Assembly (NCBI RefSeq): GCF_030332225.1
Contig: NZ_JAOWIF010000028.1
Location: 62,001-126,000 of the forward strand
Source of the DNA: Citrobacter sp. Cu233
Lineage (GTDB): Bacteria > Pseudomonadota > Gammaproteobacteria > Enterobacterales > Enterobacteriaceae
Direction: 5' to 3'
Length of the DNA stretch: 64,000 nucleotides
A program made the translations under genes and the position numbers. Positions within the stretch are counted from its first letter, which is position 1. Every line of letters begins with the position of its first letter. The notes beneath the pieces are model-generated. The model did not search any database and was not told where the DNA came from. It saw nothing but the letters and a program-made list of their open reading frames with translations. Of this stretch, positions 36,301-45,672 are shown in pieces.

Positions 36301-37566
36301 GCCGTTGAAATTCTCGGTCACGCCGGAGGAGTTGAAATCAAAAGTATTTCCCGCTGTATTAATCTGAAGTACGCCCTGCCCAGTAAGCGCGTTAATAAAC
36401 TGCCAGTCGTGATCTGCGTCAATCTCCAGTATGCCACCCGTCATGGTAATTTCATTTGTACCGATATTTTGTTGTTCTGAAATAACCAGCGTGGCAGGAG
36501 AGGCAATATCAAAACGCCCCTGAAAAGCGGAGTTATCACCGGACAAGGTAGAAACTCCACTCTCAGCATTTACTGAACCTGTACCGCTTATATCCGCATC
36601 GAGGACAAAATCCGTGCTGGTATGATTAAGTGTTAATACACCATCACCATCACCAAAAATAATTTTCTTAGTATCAATAATTCCTGCAACAGCCGCGTCA
36701 GCACCCGCTCTGGCTCCTACTGCCAGTTCACCACTGGACCTGAACTCTTGCGCAATAACAATATCTGGAGCACTGAGTGTTCCACTATCGGAGGCAACCG
36801 CCGTCCCCTTTCCCTGAAGTCCAACAACCATTTTATCCTTCGATGATATTATTGAATCAGCGCCCTTTACGCTCATCAGATTATCGTAGGCTTTAGTCGC
36901 CTCCATATTGCCTACCGAGATTGTGGCTTCACTATGGGTATGTCCGCCATTTGACGTGGTGAGGCTTCCGGAGCCATATGTTCCGACATGAATACTGCCC
37001 GCACTCCATATTTCACTGTCCGTACCATCAACACTCACAACACCTGATGTTTCTCCGGATGAAGATTCCTTGCCGCCAATCCATATGCCACCAGATTCAT
37101 TGCGAATTTTTCCGCCATCAGAAATATTTATAAATCCGTTTCCTTCCCCGGCCCCCACCTGAATAGCAGCAGCATTTGTAGAGGACATAGTGACGAGACT
37201 TCCCTGGCCGGAAACATTAAGAGTGCCAGTCCCTTTATTGTTTTGTCCATCTTTGGACCCTCCAATATCAAAGGGATAGGACGTTCCCACTCCGCCAACT
37301 GTCAATTTCCCGCCATCAATAACATTTACTGTACCGGTAGAATCTTCCTGGCCAATATGGAAGTACTCAGCTAAAACGTCACCACCCTGAACAATATTCA
37401 GTACACCATCTGATTCATACCCAACTCTGATACTACTCACCTCATTAGAAGTATCATCCCATACGGAATCAATTGTAACTTCCTGGTTATTATTAATATC
37501 ACTCGCTATTGCGCTTGCGGTACACAGCGCAGATATAACAGCGATAAACACTTTACTTAATTGCAT
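33319..37566 (-). CDS. Large AIDA/pertactin-type autotransporter adhesin
   Basis: About 1415 aa. The signal peptide is MQLSKVFIAVISALCTASAIA. The passenger is a beta-helix of Gly-rich repeats such as GTGTLNVSGQGSLV and GSGSLTTSNGGH, with repeated GNNSDFSGQFTI-type strands. A Pro/Asp linker (NPDPDPKPNPD) precedes a ~270-aa translocator barrel ending in VGVKWNF. It is a type Va secreted surface protein, probably in adhesion or biofilm. The ATG at 37566 with AAGG upstream is chosen over an in-frame ATG 25 codons earlier. Confidence 0.9.
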   Translation of the reverse strand: MQLSKVFIAVISALCTASAIASDINNNQEVTIDSVWDDTSNEVSSIRVGYESDGVLNIVQGGDVLAEYFHIGQEDSTGTVNVIDGGKLTVGGVGTSYPFDIGGSKDGQNNKGTGTLNVSGQGSLVTMSSTNAAAIQVGAGEGNGFINISDGGKIRNESGGIWIGGKESSSGETSGVVSVDGTDSEIWSAGSIHVGTYGSGSLTTSNGGHTHSEATISVGNMEATKAYDNLMSVKGADSIISSKDKMVVGLQGKGTAVASDSGTLSAPDIVIAQEFRSSGELAVGARAGADAAVAGIIDTKKIIFGDGDGVLTLNHTSTDFVLDADISGTGSVNAESGVSTLSGDNSAFQGRFDIASPATLVISEQQNIGTNEITMTGGILEIDADHDWQFINALTGQGVLQINTAGNTFDFNSSGVTENFNGTLALKDTLFSLAGTNTAALKNMLLSLGEGSVVSVGKGQQVIDELAFDGGKLVFGDVIPGQTESTKTVHTTGDLDVSGKGTIQVTTGGMINNDTPTPNTHITLLEQDDGNSLIQLVSSDGDTIGSAGNLTLTDQNGKVISDAVESSISQNGEVVAEGTYDYRLTSGENNDGLYISYGLTQVELLASGDNALTLGANGNSGNAADLSARVTGNGDLAIDSQKGQTVSLSNTDNDYTGITDVRGGNLLMQNDNVLGQTSELRLAAETGFDMNGHSQTIDQLSATADSLLNINGGSLTLQHGGFVDGTLAGNGELKIMGDTLTVTGENSALTAKTTIAEDASVLMNNTLGLGVGNIIAAGTLSLSKSAGTLYNNISDAGLVELSGSDVVLAGNNSDFSGQFTIDADSRLTASTAENLGDAQVSNVGSLVLNSESTWQLDNEIYGQGSVTKTGAGTITVGDNAAWTGQTVIEQGGLELGHADSPVVLASTQVTIHDGAVLSGSGGVAGSIDNGGMLRVGSVVSDNPQLFTVGGDLSNSGDLVTGIHGQLAGNQLVVKGNYTGNDGHLSLNAALGDDSSVTDKLVINGNTSGKTSVSVTNAGGKGAATVDGIEVIHVDGQSNGEFTQAGRIVAGAYDYTLGRGLDENSGNWYLTSGKTNPDPDPKPNPDTGKDLRPEGSSYTANLAAANNMFVTRLHDRQGETRYTDALTGEQKVTSMWMRHVGGHNSWRDGSGQLKTQSNRYVLQLGGDIAQWSQNGIDRWHLGVMAGYGNEHNNTRSSRTGYDAKGSVNGYSVGAYATRYANDESHNGAYLDSWVQYNWFDNHVKGDDLQGESYKSSGVTTSLETGYTQKLGAFNGSKGTLNEWYVQPQAQVVWMGVDADDHLESNGTRVSSNGSGNLQTRLGLKTWINSHHQMDNGKAREFQPFAEINWIHNSRDFSTTMDGVNIRQNGAKNIGEVKVGVEGQVTSHLNLWGNVGVQVGNKGYNDSAAMVGVKWNF

Positions 37567-38344
37567 AAACACAGCCTTACATAAAAATAGATACTGTGAC
37601 GGATAATGACCTTTAGTCATATTAGTCACTATTTTCGTCACATATGAATGATGGTATAGCCAGTATTCTGGCTAGCAAATCCGGGCAAAAAAAAAATATC
37701 TGAGTGGCACCATTAATCAGGCATTTTATGATTAGCTATATTTTATGATTAATGCATCCACTGAAGCATCCTTAGGTACTATTTTTCATTCAACAGTAAA
37801 GCCAGAATATGGCCAAATATAAAAACATTCTCTTTTCCTGAACCAGAAAAGCAAAATCCAGTCCGTGATTATCCAACGACAATTCTCTTGTTCCTGAATT
37901 AATCGACTTTTACTTTGATGTAAAAGATTAGCCCCAAAATGCCTTCGAACACACCTGGTTCAAATCAGGTAAAATATTTCAGAGCACGGACATCTTATCG
38001 ACACCCAAAATCAAATTCAACAACTTTTGAAAATAATATTTTTGTTGAATTTGCATTTTTCAATGTTTACTTTTATAAACAATGACATAAGAAAAACCAG
38101 CACGGTTATAAATGGGATTTATCTGCTTAAAAATTCTAAAAGTAAACTACTCCCCACCCAATAATCACACTAAAAATTATTCACGTGCTTGCTTTTACAT
38201 CAGCACGTTGCTTAATTCCTGTGATCTTTAGACAAAATTTCACGCCAAAAACAAACATTTGTTGATAATTACAATTTTGTTTAATTTAAGACTAAACTGT
38301 GGTAACGTTATGGCATCCTCCCCCCCGATGAGTAAGACTAAAGT
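37567..38344. other. Long AT-rich intergenic region
   Basis: Nearly 780 bases without a credible gene lie between the divergently transcribed autotransporter and RidA-type gene. It is very AT-rich with many A/T tracts, as in H-NS-bound regulatory regions. A possible promoter for the rightward operon is near 38270-38325. No hairpin terminator, repeat array or RNA gene was recognised. Confidence 0.55.
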
Positions 38345-38710
38345 ATGAGTATCAAGCGTTATGCCACCAGTAAACCCTTCCCTTTTTCCGATGCGGTTCA
38401 AGGGAATGGCATGGTATTTCTTTCAGGTCAGGTGTCTATGACTGAGGAGGGTGAACCACTGTATGGTTCTGTGACGGAACAAACGCAGAGGATCATGCAT
38501 ACCATTGTAGAAACGCTGAAATGTACAGGTATTTCGCAAGATAATGTCGTCAAAGTACAAGTATGGTTAAGTGATATGAAATATTTTGCTGAGTTTAACG
38601 CAGCATATTGCACGTGGTTCCCAAATGGTTACCCTGCAAGGACAGTAACAACCAGCCGCCTTGCCTTTGAATTAGATGTTGAGATTGAGGTACAGGCTGT
38701 CGCCTCGTAA
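38345..38710 (+). CDS. RidA/YjgF-family imine deaminase
   Basis: A 121-aa protein. The signature arginine that binds the substrate carboxylate is present in GYPARTVTT (residue 99), as are the glutamates of the C-terminal DVEIEVQA strand. RidA enzymes hydrolyse reactive enamines/imines made by PLP enzymes and amino-acid oxidases. It is the first gene of a four-gene group with a PAS-HTH regulator, a PhzF isomerase and a BrnQ transporter, pointing to amino-acid catabolism. The ribosome site is weak. Confidence 0.9.
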   Translation: MSIKRYATSKPFPFSDAVQGNGMVFLSGQVSMTEEGEPLYGSVTEQTQRIMHTIVETLKCTGISQDNVVKVQVWLSDMKYFAEFNAAYCTWFPNGYPARTVTTSRLAFELDVEIEVQAVAS

Positions 38711-38720
38711 AGAGACCATA

Positions 38721-39374
38721 ATGAAAAAAGAACATGATCACTTAATAACTGTACTGAGCGCTTCACTGGAAGCTCTGCGCACAACTCTCCCCTCCAATAC
38801 TGAAGCCGTATTGCACGATCTTACACAACCGGAAAAATCAGTTATCAGTATTGTCAACGGGCATATAAGTGGTCGGAAAGTTGGAGATGCCCTGTTATCA
38901 GGACCGGATGATGACGCGGGCTTTTTAGGGCTACTCGATACTTCGCAGCCCGTCCAAACCCGTGTATTCAGTGGATACACAACAACAACGATCGCAGGAA
39001 CAAAGCTGAATAGCGCATCAACCATTTACTACAGTCAATCAGGTAGTCCCCTGGTGGCCTTTTGTATAAATGTTGATATTGAGGCAGTGGTACGGTTAAA
39101 GCGCGAGCTTGATTATCTTCTGCCAACACCTGTCGAGACAGAAAGTTCTGACAGTATCCCCAGAGATATTCAAGATAAGTCACTGGACGAAGTCCTTGCT
39201 CAATATCGACCAACAGGCTCAGAAAGCAAAACCAATTTTAGAAAGCGGGTTGTATCTGAAATACATGCAATGGGATTTTTTAAAATTAAAGGCAGCGTTA
39301 ACCATGTAGCAAGAGCATTAGGCGTAACGCGATATACAATCTATAACTATCTGGACAAAATCAATGATGAATAA
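38721..39374 (+). CDS. YheO/DauR-type PAS-HTH transcriptional regulator
   Basis: About 217 aa. The N-terminal YheO-like PAS domain contains VLHDLTQPEKSVISIVNGH and FCINVDIE; the C-terminal HTH_22-type domain ends GSVNHVARALGVTRYTIYNYL. DauR of Pseudomonas, with the same layout, controls D-arginine utilisation. The start is set at the ATG at 38721, ten bases after ridA; the longer frame begins inside ridA. It probably senses an amino-acid-derived ligand for this operon (inference). Confidence 0.88.
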   Translation: MKKEHDHLITVLSASLEALRTTLPSNTEAVLHDLTQPEKSVISIVNGHISGRKVGDALLSGPDDDAGFLGLLDTSQPVQTRVFSGYTTTTIAGTKLNSASTIYYSQSGSPLVAFCINVDIEAVVRLKRELDYLLPTPVETESSDSIPRDIQDKSLDEVLAQYRPTGSESKTNFRKRVVSEIHAMGFFKIKGSVNHVARALGVTRYTIYNYLDKINDE

Positions 39375-40170
39375 TTTCATAACCAGTCTGCCCTTTTACC
39401 AGGTAGATGCTTTCACATCGCTACCCTTTGGCGGCAATCCCGCTGCTGTATGCCCACTGACGGCATGGCTGGATGATGATATTTTGCAATCGATCGCCAC
39501 AGAAAATAATCTCTCAGAAACCGCGTTTTTCGTACCTGTTGAAGATGGGTATCATCTTCGCTGGTTCACACCGGCGACAGAAGTTGATTTATGCGGTCAC
39601 GCAACGCTGGCAACATCATGGGTAATGTTCAATAAACTAAATCATCCTGGCAAATCTATTCGTTTTCATACGCGCAGTGGCATTCTTACTGTGACTCAGC
39701 AAGGTAATGAGTATTGCATGGACTTTCCGGCAAAGTCTGCCACAGAAATTGAAGCACCTGCAGGGTTACTTGACGCACTCGGGATCACCACCGGTGTGAT
39801 TAGCGTATGGCAATCAGACGATCTGATTGTGCTGGTGGACGATAAAGCAATCATTGATAAGTTAACGCCAGACTTCAATAAATTGGCTTTATTTGACACC
39901 CGTGGCGTCATTGTCACTGCCGGGGATGAAGAGTTTGATTTTGTCTCTCGCTGGTTTGGACCGCAAGTCGGCGTAAATGAAGATCCCGTTACCGGATCAG
40001 CTCATACTTTTCTTGCCCCGTTTTGGGCATCACGGTTAGGCAAAACAGAACTGACGGCGCAACAAGGCGGCGCGAGGAAGGGCACATTGCGTTGCGTTGT
40101 AGGCGATAATCAGCGCGTAGAATTATACGGTACCGCCCGCTTGATGATTGAAGGAATGTTTCAGTTGTAA
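39364..40170 (+). CDS. PhzF-family isomerase/epimerase
   Basis: A 268-aa protein with the PhzF layout: FYQVDAFTSLPFGGNPAAV at the N-terminus, the catalytic-Glu motif NLSETAFF, TEVDLCGHATLATSW and EDPVTGSAHTFLAPFW. The family adds or moves protons on small carboxylic acids (as DapF-like folds); the substrate of this one is unknown. Its start overlaps the regulator gene by 11 bases (ATGATGAATAA). Confidence 0.92.
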   Translation: MMNNFITSLPFYQVDAFTSLPFGGNPAAVCPLTAWLDDDILQSIATENNLSETAFFVPVEDGYHLRWFTPATEVDLCGHATLATSWVMFNKLNHPGKSIRFHTRSGILTVTQQGNEYCMDFPAKSATEIEAPAGLLDALGITTGVISVWQSDDLIVLVDDKAIIDKLTPDFNKLALFDTRGVIVTAGDEEFDFVSRWFGPQVGVNEDPVTGSAHTFLAPFWASRLGKTELTAQQGGARKGTLRCVVGDNQRVELYGTARLMIEGMFQL

Positions 40171-40300
40171 TATCACAGCCTTGATATGTAATGGTGAGAA
40201 TCTTCACCATTACTCATGCCCAAATAATAATATTCATCCCTCCATTGATATTGATCACATAATCAATAGAGATGGCAATATCATAAATGCGAATTTATAA

Positions 40301-41470
40301 ATGACAGCAAACACAAAACTATCTTTTCCAGAAATAATGGCACTTGGCGGAATGACACTGGCTCTTTTTCTGGGTGCCGGAAATATCATATTCCCACCGT
40401 TAGTTGGTTTGCAAGCCGGCACAAACTCTTTAAACGCTGGTTTTGGTTTTATCATTACAGCAGTGTTATTTCCTGCATTAGCAATCCTGTCGCTGGCGAT
40501 TAATAAAGGTAATATCAATGAGCTCACCAGACCATTAGGGAAATGGGCCAGCTTTATATTTATCGGAATTTGTTTTTTAACTCTTGGTATGTTATTTGGT
40601 ACTCCGCGCACAGCTACCATTAGTTACGAAGTGATAACGAATGGAACCGCCGATATATGGTGGAAAAAACTTATTTTTTCTGTCGTTTTTTTTGGTCTGG
40701 CAGGTGCTATTTTGTCCAGGCCCGGAAAGTTACTTGAGGTGGTTGGTTTCATCCTGTCGCCGGTCAAAATTAGCGTGTTGATTTTCATTGGTATCTGCGC
40801 ATGGTTTCACCCTATCGGTGAGATCACTACAGCGACGACCATATATGAAAAGCAGGCGTTCAAAGCAGGTTTTGTAAATGGCTATCAAACATTAGACGTG
40901 ATCAGCGCGCTTTGTTTTGGGGCGATTATCTCACACACACTTAAGCAACGTAGCGTGACGCAGACTAAAGACATTTTCCGATATTCGGCTTCATCAGCAC
41001 TTATTGCTGCGACCGGTCTGACTCTAATTTATATCTGCTACATATCAATGGGAGCACATACACCAGAGACGGGTGCAACAAACGGTATGCAAATTATGAG
41101 TGCATATGTTGAGATCGTATTTGGAACATATGGCCGGGAATTGTTGGCAGCCATTATCACCCTGGCCTGCCTTGTGACAGCGATTGGTCTGACGAGCGGC
41201 ACAGCACAATTTTTCAGCCAGAATACGGGTATACCTTACAGCGTCTTTGTTGCGATATCGCTTATATCTTCAGCAGCAATTGCTATTCTGGGATTAAATT
41301 CTCTGACAACACTGGCGGTTCCTGTATTGAACGCTATCTACCCAGCAGTACTGATGGTTGTCGTTTTAGGAATCATTCGTAGATGGGTCAATATTCCTGA
41401 TAATTTATACGGATTATGTTTCTACAGTGCGCTTGGCGTAGGTATTCTCAGTTTATTTGTAAAAAGATAA
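40301..41470 (+). CDS. BrnQ-type branched-chain amino acid:cation symporter
   Basis: A 389-aa integral membrane protein with about twelve helices. The BrnQ/LIVCS signature FLGAGNIIFPP lies at residues ~23-33. It is shorter than E. coli BrnQ (439 aa) and so is a paralogue. It lies 130 bases after the PhzF gene on the same strand and may carry the amino acid handled by that group. Confidence 0.9.
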   Translation: MTANTKLSFPEIMALGGMTLALFLGAGNIIFPPLVGLQAGTNSLNAGFGFIITAVLFPALAILSLAINKGNINELTRPLGKWASFIFIGICFLTLGMLFGTPRTATISYEVITNGTADIWWKKLIFSVVFFGLAGAILSRPGKLLEVVGFILSPVKISVLIFIGICAWFHPIGEITTATTIYEKQAFKAGFVNGYQTLDVISALCFGAIISHTLKQRSVTQTKDIFRYSASSALIAATGLTLIYICYISMGAHTPETGATNGMQIMSAYVEIVFGTYGRELLAAIITLACLVTAIGLTSGTAQFFSQNTGIPYSVFVAISLISSAAIAILGLNSLTTLAVPVLNAIYPAVLMVVVLGIIRRWVNIPDNLYGLCFYSALGVGILSLFVKR

Positions 41471-41579
41471 AAGCAGTCTCCATATCTAATAAAATAGTCG
41501 TTCATTGATTTATATGAACTATATATAAAAGAATGAGAGTGTAGGAAACCTGGTTAATCTATTGCACAAAAGGATCACA

Positions 41580-41735
41580 TCACCGCGGGAAATACGCCAC
41601 CGCTTTATAGCGGTTCGGCATTCTTTCAATTTCTTTGCGGTAAATAAAAATCCCATTAACAATATTCACCGGAGGATAAACCTCCGGTGGCAAAAACTGC
41701 GTATACAGTAATAAGCTCGTTTCACACTTACCGCT
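41580..41735 (-). pseudogene. 3' fragment of an unidentified protein-coding gene
   Basis: The minus strand has a 51-codon frame with strikingly protein-like composition (YTQFLPPEVYPPVNIVNG, then YRKEIERMPNRYKAVAYFPR) ending in TGA at 41580. An in-frame stop lies just upstream and there is no start codon, so this is a decayed 3' end. I do not recognise the family. It lies beyond the truncated ynbD end. Confidence 0.45.
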
Positions 41736-41760
41736 TCATCACTTTGGGTATTGTTGTCAT

Positions 41761-42952
41761 TCAACCAATGAATGGGGAAAACACCCTGAGTGCGAGGGCA
41801 GCCACGACCGTTGCACTGCGGGATACACTTAAAGCACAGCATACCAGTACTGTGTCATGTCCTTGCTGCATCTGGCTGAGCTTCATCACGGCCTGGCGGA
41901 TATCCCGTACATCCGGCGCCACCAAATCCATCAGCGGGTAAGCTTCCCAATGCCCTGCTTTGCAGCGGCCTTTATGAAATTCGGCCGTCAGATCGAGGAC
42001 GGCGTCCTGCGCCACGGCTCTATCCGGAAAGCGGCCCAGTGCCACGCCGTCATAAATAACGTTGCTCAGAGATATTCGTCTGGAAAACCATTTTTTGGAA
42101 AGCCATGCCCCGGCTAAATAGGGGAACAGCAGTCAACGGGCAGAGAGGGATACATCGCCGTGGTTATTTTTCTGGAACACCGACACGCCAAGTCCGGCCT
42201 GGCCCGCTGCTACCATCAATACTGCCGTAGCAGGCCACAGCAAAATGAAGTAATGTGGAATGCTCCATCCCACCAGCACAGTATTTTATGGCGAGCCGCA
42301 AAGCTTACGCTGACGGGCACTTCCACCGCCAGTGGCCTTCAACAGGAATGGCATAGCTAATCAGCACCCCAACCACAATCCCGCTAACGACATCAATGAA
42401 ATGGTGCTGCCAGGTGGTGAGAACCGATACCGCTATCAGCAAAAACCACGCATCGGAAAGCAGACTTGCCCCCTTCCCCAGATGCTGACGAAAGCGCAAC
42501 CACAATAACCATGTCAGGATGATATGCAGCGACGGAGCCTGGTTATAGGGCAAATCAAACTGTTCAAGCTGCCGAAACAGCCAGCCAAACATCCCCTGCG
42601 TTTCCGGGCGAATGAAGGTAAATTTCAACGGAAAAAGGAGAAAGCCGATGCAGGCAATCAGCGATGCGGCGAGCAACCGCCAGCCATGGCGGGTCAGCTC
42701 CTGCTGTGAAGTACAGATAAACAGCGAAATGCCATACAGCAGATCAATGCTCCAGTAAGGCACAATGGTCCAGGGCATAAACGGGATAGCATGCTCCCAA
42801 CCCAGGACCATGCTTCCCACATCATGACGTGTGGCCGTGAACTGATTCACCTGCCCATAACTGAGGAAAAACAGCGGTCCCAGCAGGAGCAGCCAGCACA
42901 GTCCCTGTTTCCAGAGGCCGACTTTGTTCTGCATGAGCGCGGACTCAGCCAT
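41761..42952 (-). pseudogene. ynbD: Broken ynbD (PAP2 + dual-specificity phosphatase)
   Basis: The N-terminal frame (42305-42952, 215 aa) encodes a PAP2-like membrane phosphatase close to E. coli YnbD ([22 protein letters not shown]). Beyond it, YnbD-like sequence continues in another frame with an internal TGA (SLSAR-stop-LLFPYLAGAWL). It then reopens as the phosphatase domain (41761-42045) with the CX5R active site CCALSVSR, and stops early. Full E. coli YnbD is 430 aa. At least one frameshift, one stop and a 3' truncation are visible. It overlaps the ynbC stop by 8 bases. Confidence 0.85.
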
Positions 42953-44708
42953 GCTGCTTTCTCACGGCCAGCGAGACGGTGAAAATACCAAACTCATCAA
43001 TCACCTGATGGCATTTCTCGAAACCCGCCTGCTCCACCAGCGTGTCCATCTCTTTTTGGGTACGCACACGCATCATCCACGGAATGCCGTTCTGGTGGCT
43101 GGTTAAGGTATAAGCGATGGTCTTCAACTGCGGATGCCACGGCTGCCCGGTGTAGACCAGCACGCCGCCAGGCGGGATTGCCGCAGCCAGTCCGGCGAGT
43201 GAGGCTTTGATTAAGGCATTATCCGGGAAGAGTTCATACAGCCCGGAAACGATCCCCAACGTTGGCGCGGGATCAAGCGTGGCGAGGGAATCATAGTCGA
43301 AAGCATTGCCCTTTTTGAACTGTGCGACGTGGCTTAACCCGCGCCCTTCAATCATGGCCTGGCCTTTTTCAACGTTCAGGTCGCTGTAGTCCCGCAGCAG
43401 GATGCTTTCGATATCCGGATATTTCTCCAGCGCGTCAAGCACATAGCGCCCGTGCCCGGCTGCAATATCCACCACGCGTACCGGCATTTCACTCTCTTTC
43501 AGCCGGGTGACCGCCTGCGCTATGATCTGCTGAATATTGATTTTTCGTACGCGGATCCCCTGCCAGCCAATGCTATTCAGATAGTGCCGGTCAATCATGC
43601 GCCCCAGAATACCGTTGCCTTCCGGGTAGTTACGATAGACATAATCCAGTGTGCTGCCGGAATCAAAGCCCGTCTCGTAGCCCAGACGCATCCCTTTTGA
43701 GAGTCTGCCGACCGTTTTCATGCCATAGCTCAATGAGGAATAGAACATGCCCTCCAGAGAGAGCGCTTTTGGCGGTGCCTGCAGTTCGCGGTACGCATCT
43801 GCGCTCGAACTCCACTGGTCCTCATGGCTGTAATCGAAGGTGTAAGGTTTTGCCGCATAGAGCTTATCGATAAAGATTTTCATTTTATCGAAGGCCAGGA
43901 CGCGATCTTTTTCGCCCAACGTATCGTGATAGAAACCAGGCAAAATATGCTGCTCTTTGATAGCGCTGCGCAGACCGGCGTAGAACTGTTTCTGTGGCTT
44001 TGCGTGCACCACAAAATCATCGCCGGAGATAAGTAATTGGGTCGGCAGCGTAATGGCGGCAGAGTCGGACACAATACGCTCAGCCGTTTTGTAGAGATCA
44101 AGAAGGATGTTCACGGCGATTGCTCGCGTGATGAGCTTATCCTGCTCAAAGCTGGCGACACGCGCCGGATCGTGGGTGAGGAATTTCCCCTTCACGTACG
44201 AGTTGACGTAGAACAGGCCGCGGATACGCTGCATCAGCCCAAGGCCCGTGCGGGCAAACGGCACATACAATTTGACCTTAAAAGCCGGAGAAGCCAGCAC
44301 CATCCCCCGAATTTTCGGCGCATAGTCGTGAACCCAGGTGGAGACCAGCACTGCCCCCACACTCTGCGCAATCACCACGATATCCTCAAGGCTGACCTGC
44401 ACGTTCTTCGCCACGAAGCGCACAAACTCATCCACGTCCAGAACAGAGCGAGCCAGACTCGGGCTGTAACCACGAGCCCCCGGAGACTGACCATGGCCGC
44501 GAGCATCCCAGGCGTAGAAATGCGTATCGGGCATGGCCAGCTCATCGACAATGTGCTGCAGACGCCCGGAATGTTCATGCCCACGGTGAAACAGCACGAT
44601 CACTTTCTTACCGCTGCCTTCCGTTGCAGGCCAGTGGCGAAAATAAAGCGACTCACCATCGCTGGTGGCAAATGTACTTTCCTGAAATATACGTGCTTCC
44701 TGACTCAT
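42945..44708 (-). CDS. ynbC: YnbC, fused alpha/beta hydrolase and SAM methyltransferase
   Basis: A 587-aa protein (E. coli YnbC 585), intact. The N-terminal serine hydrolase domain has [10 protein letters not shown], the nucleophile motif AQSVGA and a GFYHDTLGE histidine region. The C-terminal Rossmann methyltransferase has [16 protein letters not shown] for SAM binding. It belongs to a predicted phospholipid-modifying operon with ynbA and ynbD. It is the only member still whole in this locus, so its pathway partners seem lost. Confidence 0.94.
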   Translation of the reverse strand: MSQEARIFQESTFATSDGESLYFRHWPATEGSGKKVIVLFHRGHEHSGRLQHIVDELAMPDTHFYAWDARGHGQSPGARGYSPSLARSVLDVDEFVRFVAKNVQVSLEDIVVIAQSVGAVLVSTWVHDYAPKIRGMVLASPAFKVKLYVPFARTGLGLMQRIRGLFYVNSYVKGKFLTHDPARVASFEQDKLITRAIAVNILLDLYKTAERIVSDSAAITLPTQLLISGDDFVVHAKPQKQFYAGLRSAIKEQHILPGFYHDTLGEKDRVLAFDKMKIFIDKLYAAKPYTFDYSHEDQWSSSADAYRELQAPPKALSLEGMFYSSLSYGMKTVGRLSKGMRLGYETGFDSGSTLDYVYRNYPEGNGILGRMIDRHYLNSIGWQGIRVRKINIQQIIAQAVTRLKESEMPVRVVDIAAGHGRYVLDALEKYPDIESILLRDYSDLNVEKGQAMIEGRGLSHVAQFKKGNAFDYDSLATLDPAPTLGIVSGLYELFPDNALIKASLAGLAAAIPPGGVLVYTGQPWHPQLKTIAYTLTSHQNGIPWMMRVRTQKEMDTLVEQAGFEKCHQVIDEFGIFTVSLAVRKQHG

Positions 44709-45115
44709 GTGATTTTCCTTGTCGCCTGCTGTTGTAATGTGACGAAACGAGTGAATAACAACTGTTTAAACATGGCGTTATCCGCGTCATAAAACAGCGG
44801 TTCGTCGATGAAGATGTCGATAAAAAACGGCACGGGGATTTTCTGCCCTTTGCCCATTGAGCGATCCAGCCCGTGCATATAGACGGGGATAATCGGCACC
44901 TCCGGGCACTGCTGGCTCAGATGCCAGATGCCGGATTTGATTTCTGAGAATTTCCCCGGTTCGCCGCGCGTACCTTCGGGGAAAATAATCACAACTTTCT
45001 TTGCTGCCAGCGCATCGACGCAGGCCTGCAGCGGATTGGCCTGATGAGCTCCGCGATAAACAGGAATGATGCCGAGAAGATCCCGCCAAGACAGTAATAC
45101 AGCATGTGCAGGGAA
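44705..45115 (-). pseudogene. Truncated PlsC-like acyltransferase
   Basis: The open frame directly after the ynbA stop, in the same frame, encodes the C-terminal two thirds of a 1-acylglycerol-phosphate-type acyltransferase: GIIPVYRGAH and the FPEGTRG motif are present. The catalytic NHxxxxD motif and any start codon are missing, and the CDP-diglyceride synthase ynbB expected here in E. coli is absent. A deletion running from after ynbA into this gene explains both. It overlaps the ynbC start by 4 bases. Confidence 0.75.
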
Positions 45116-45493
45116 TCAGGCATTTATGACCTCCAGCGCGCTGCGACAGCGGTTGATTGAGGTCCAGGCCAGCAGCACTGCAGAGATACCCAAGACGATA
45201 TTGGCGATGAGGACGTACTGCGGCCAAAGCGCGATAAACAAACCTAAAGCCCCCAGCACAAAGGCGCGGTCACTTTTTCCCATCGGACCACGATAATTTC
45301 GGCAGCCCGTCAGGGTCTGGACGATAACGCCGCAAAACTCTGTCAGCCACGACATCAACACTGCGCCGAGGACCACCGAGAAAATTGCTGCGCTGACGGT
45401 GACCAGGTTAGCTGTCACACCTCGAATAAAAAACACGCGGACTAATGCTCGTAATAAATCCTGAAATCTTGGTTTAATATCGTAAAGAGTCAT
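45116..45493 (-). pseudogene. ynbA: ynbA with internal in-frame deletion
   Basis: From MTLYDIKPRFQDLLR to NRCRSALE the sequence follows E. coli YnbA (201 aa), but only ~125 residues remain. Between LGAVLMS and WLTEFCGV about 75-80 residues are missing. These carry the CDP-alcohol phosphatidyltransferase signature (DGxxAR...GxxxDxxxD), which is nowhere in the protein. The frame is kept open but the enzyme cannot be active. The frame extends to 45547 upstream of this Met. Confidence 0.8.
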
Positions 45494-45672
45494 ATTTTTA
45501 TTTGACAGTCCATTTATCAGAAAAAAATCCACTATCTGACATTTCAATATTTATTGCCATTGATAAGATGTAGCGAAATTTCATTTCTGCACGTTTTAAC
45601 GATGGTAGCAATGACGTCAGATGACATCACCATCAGTTTAATGGCGTGCAGTTATACCTGCACGCATTCTCA

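Noticed and set aside
41667..41689. Perfect 9-bp hairpin (CACCGGAGG / CCTCCGGTG) as a brnQ terminator
   Set aside because: No T run follows, it is about 200 bases past brnQ, and it falls inside the protein-like fragment, where it encodes PPEVYPPV.
44787..45227. Minus-strand 146-codon frame over the acyltransferase fragment
   Set aside because: Its translation is Arg/Ser-rich without motifs, while the overlapping frame has clear acyltransferase motifs.
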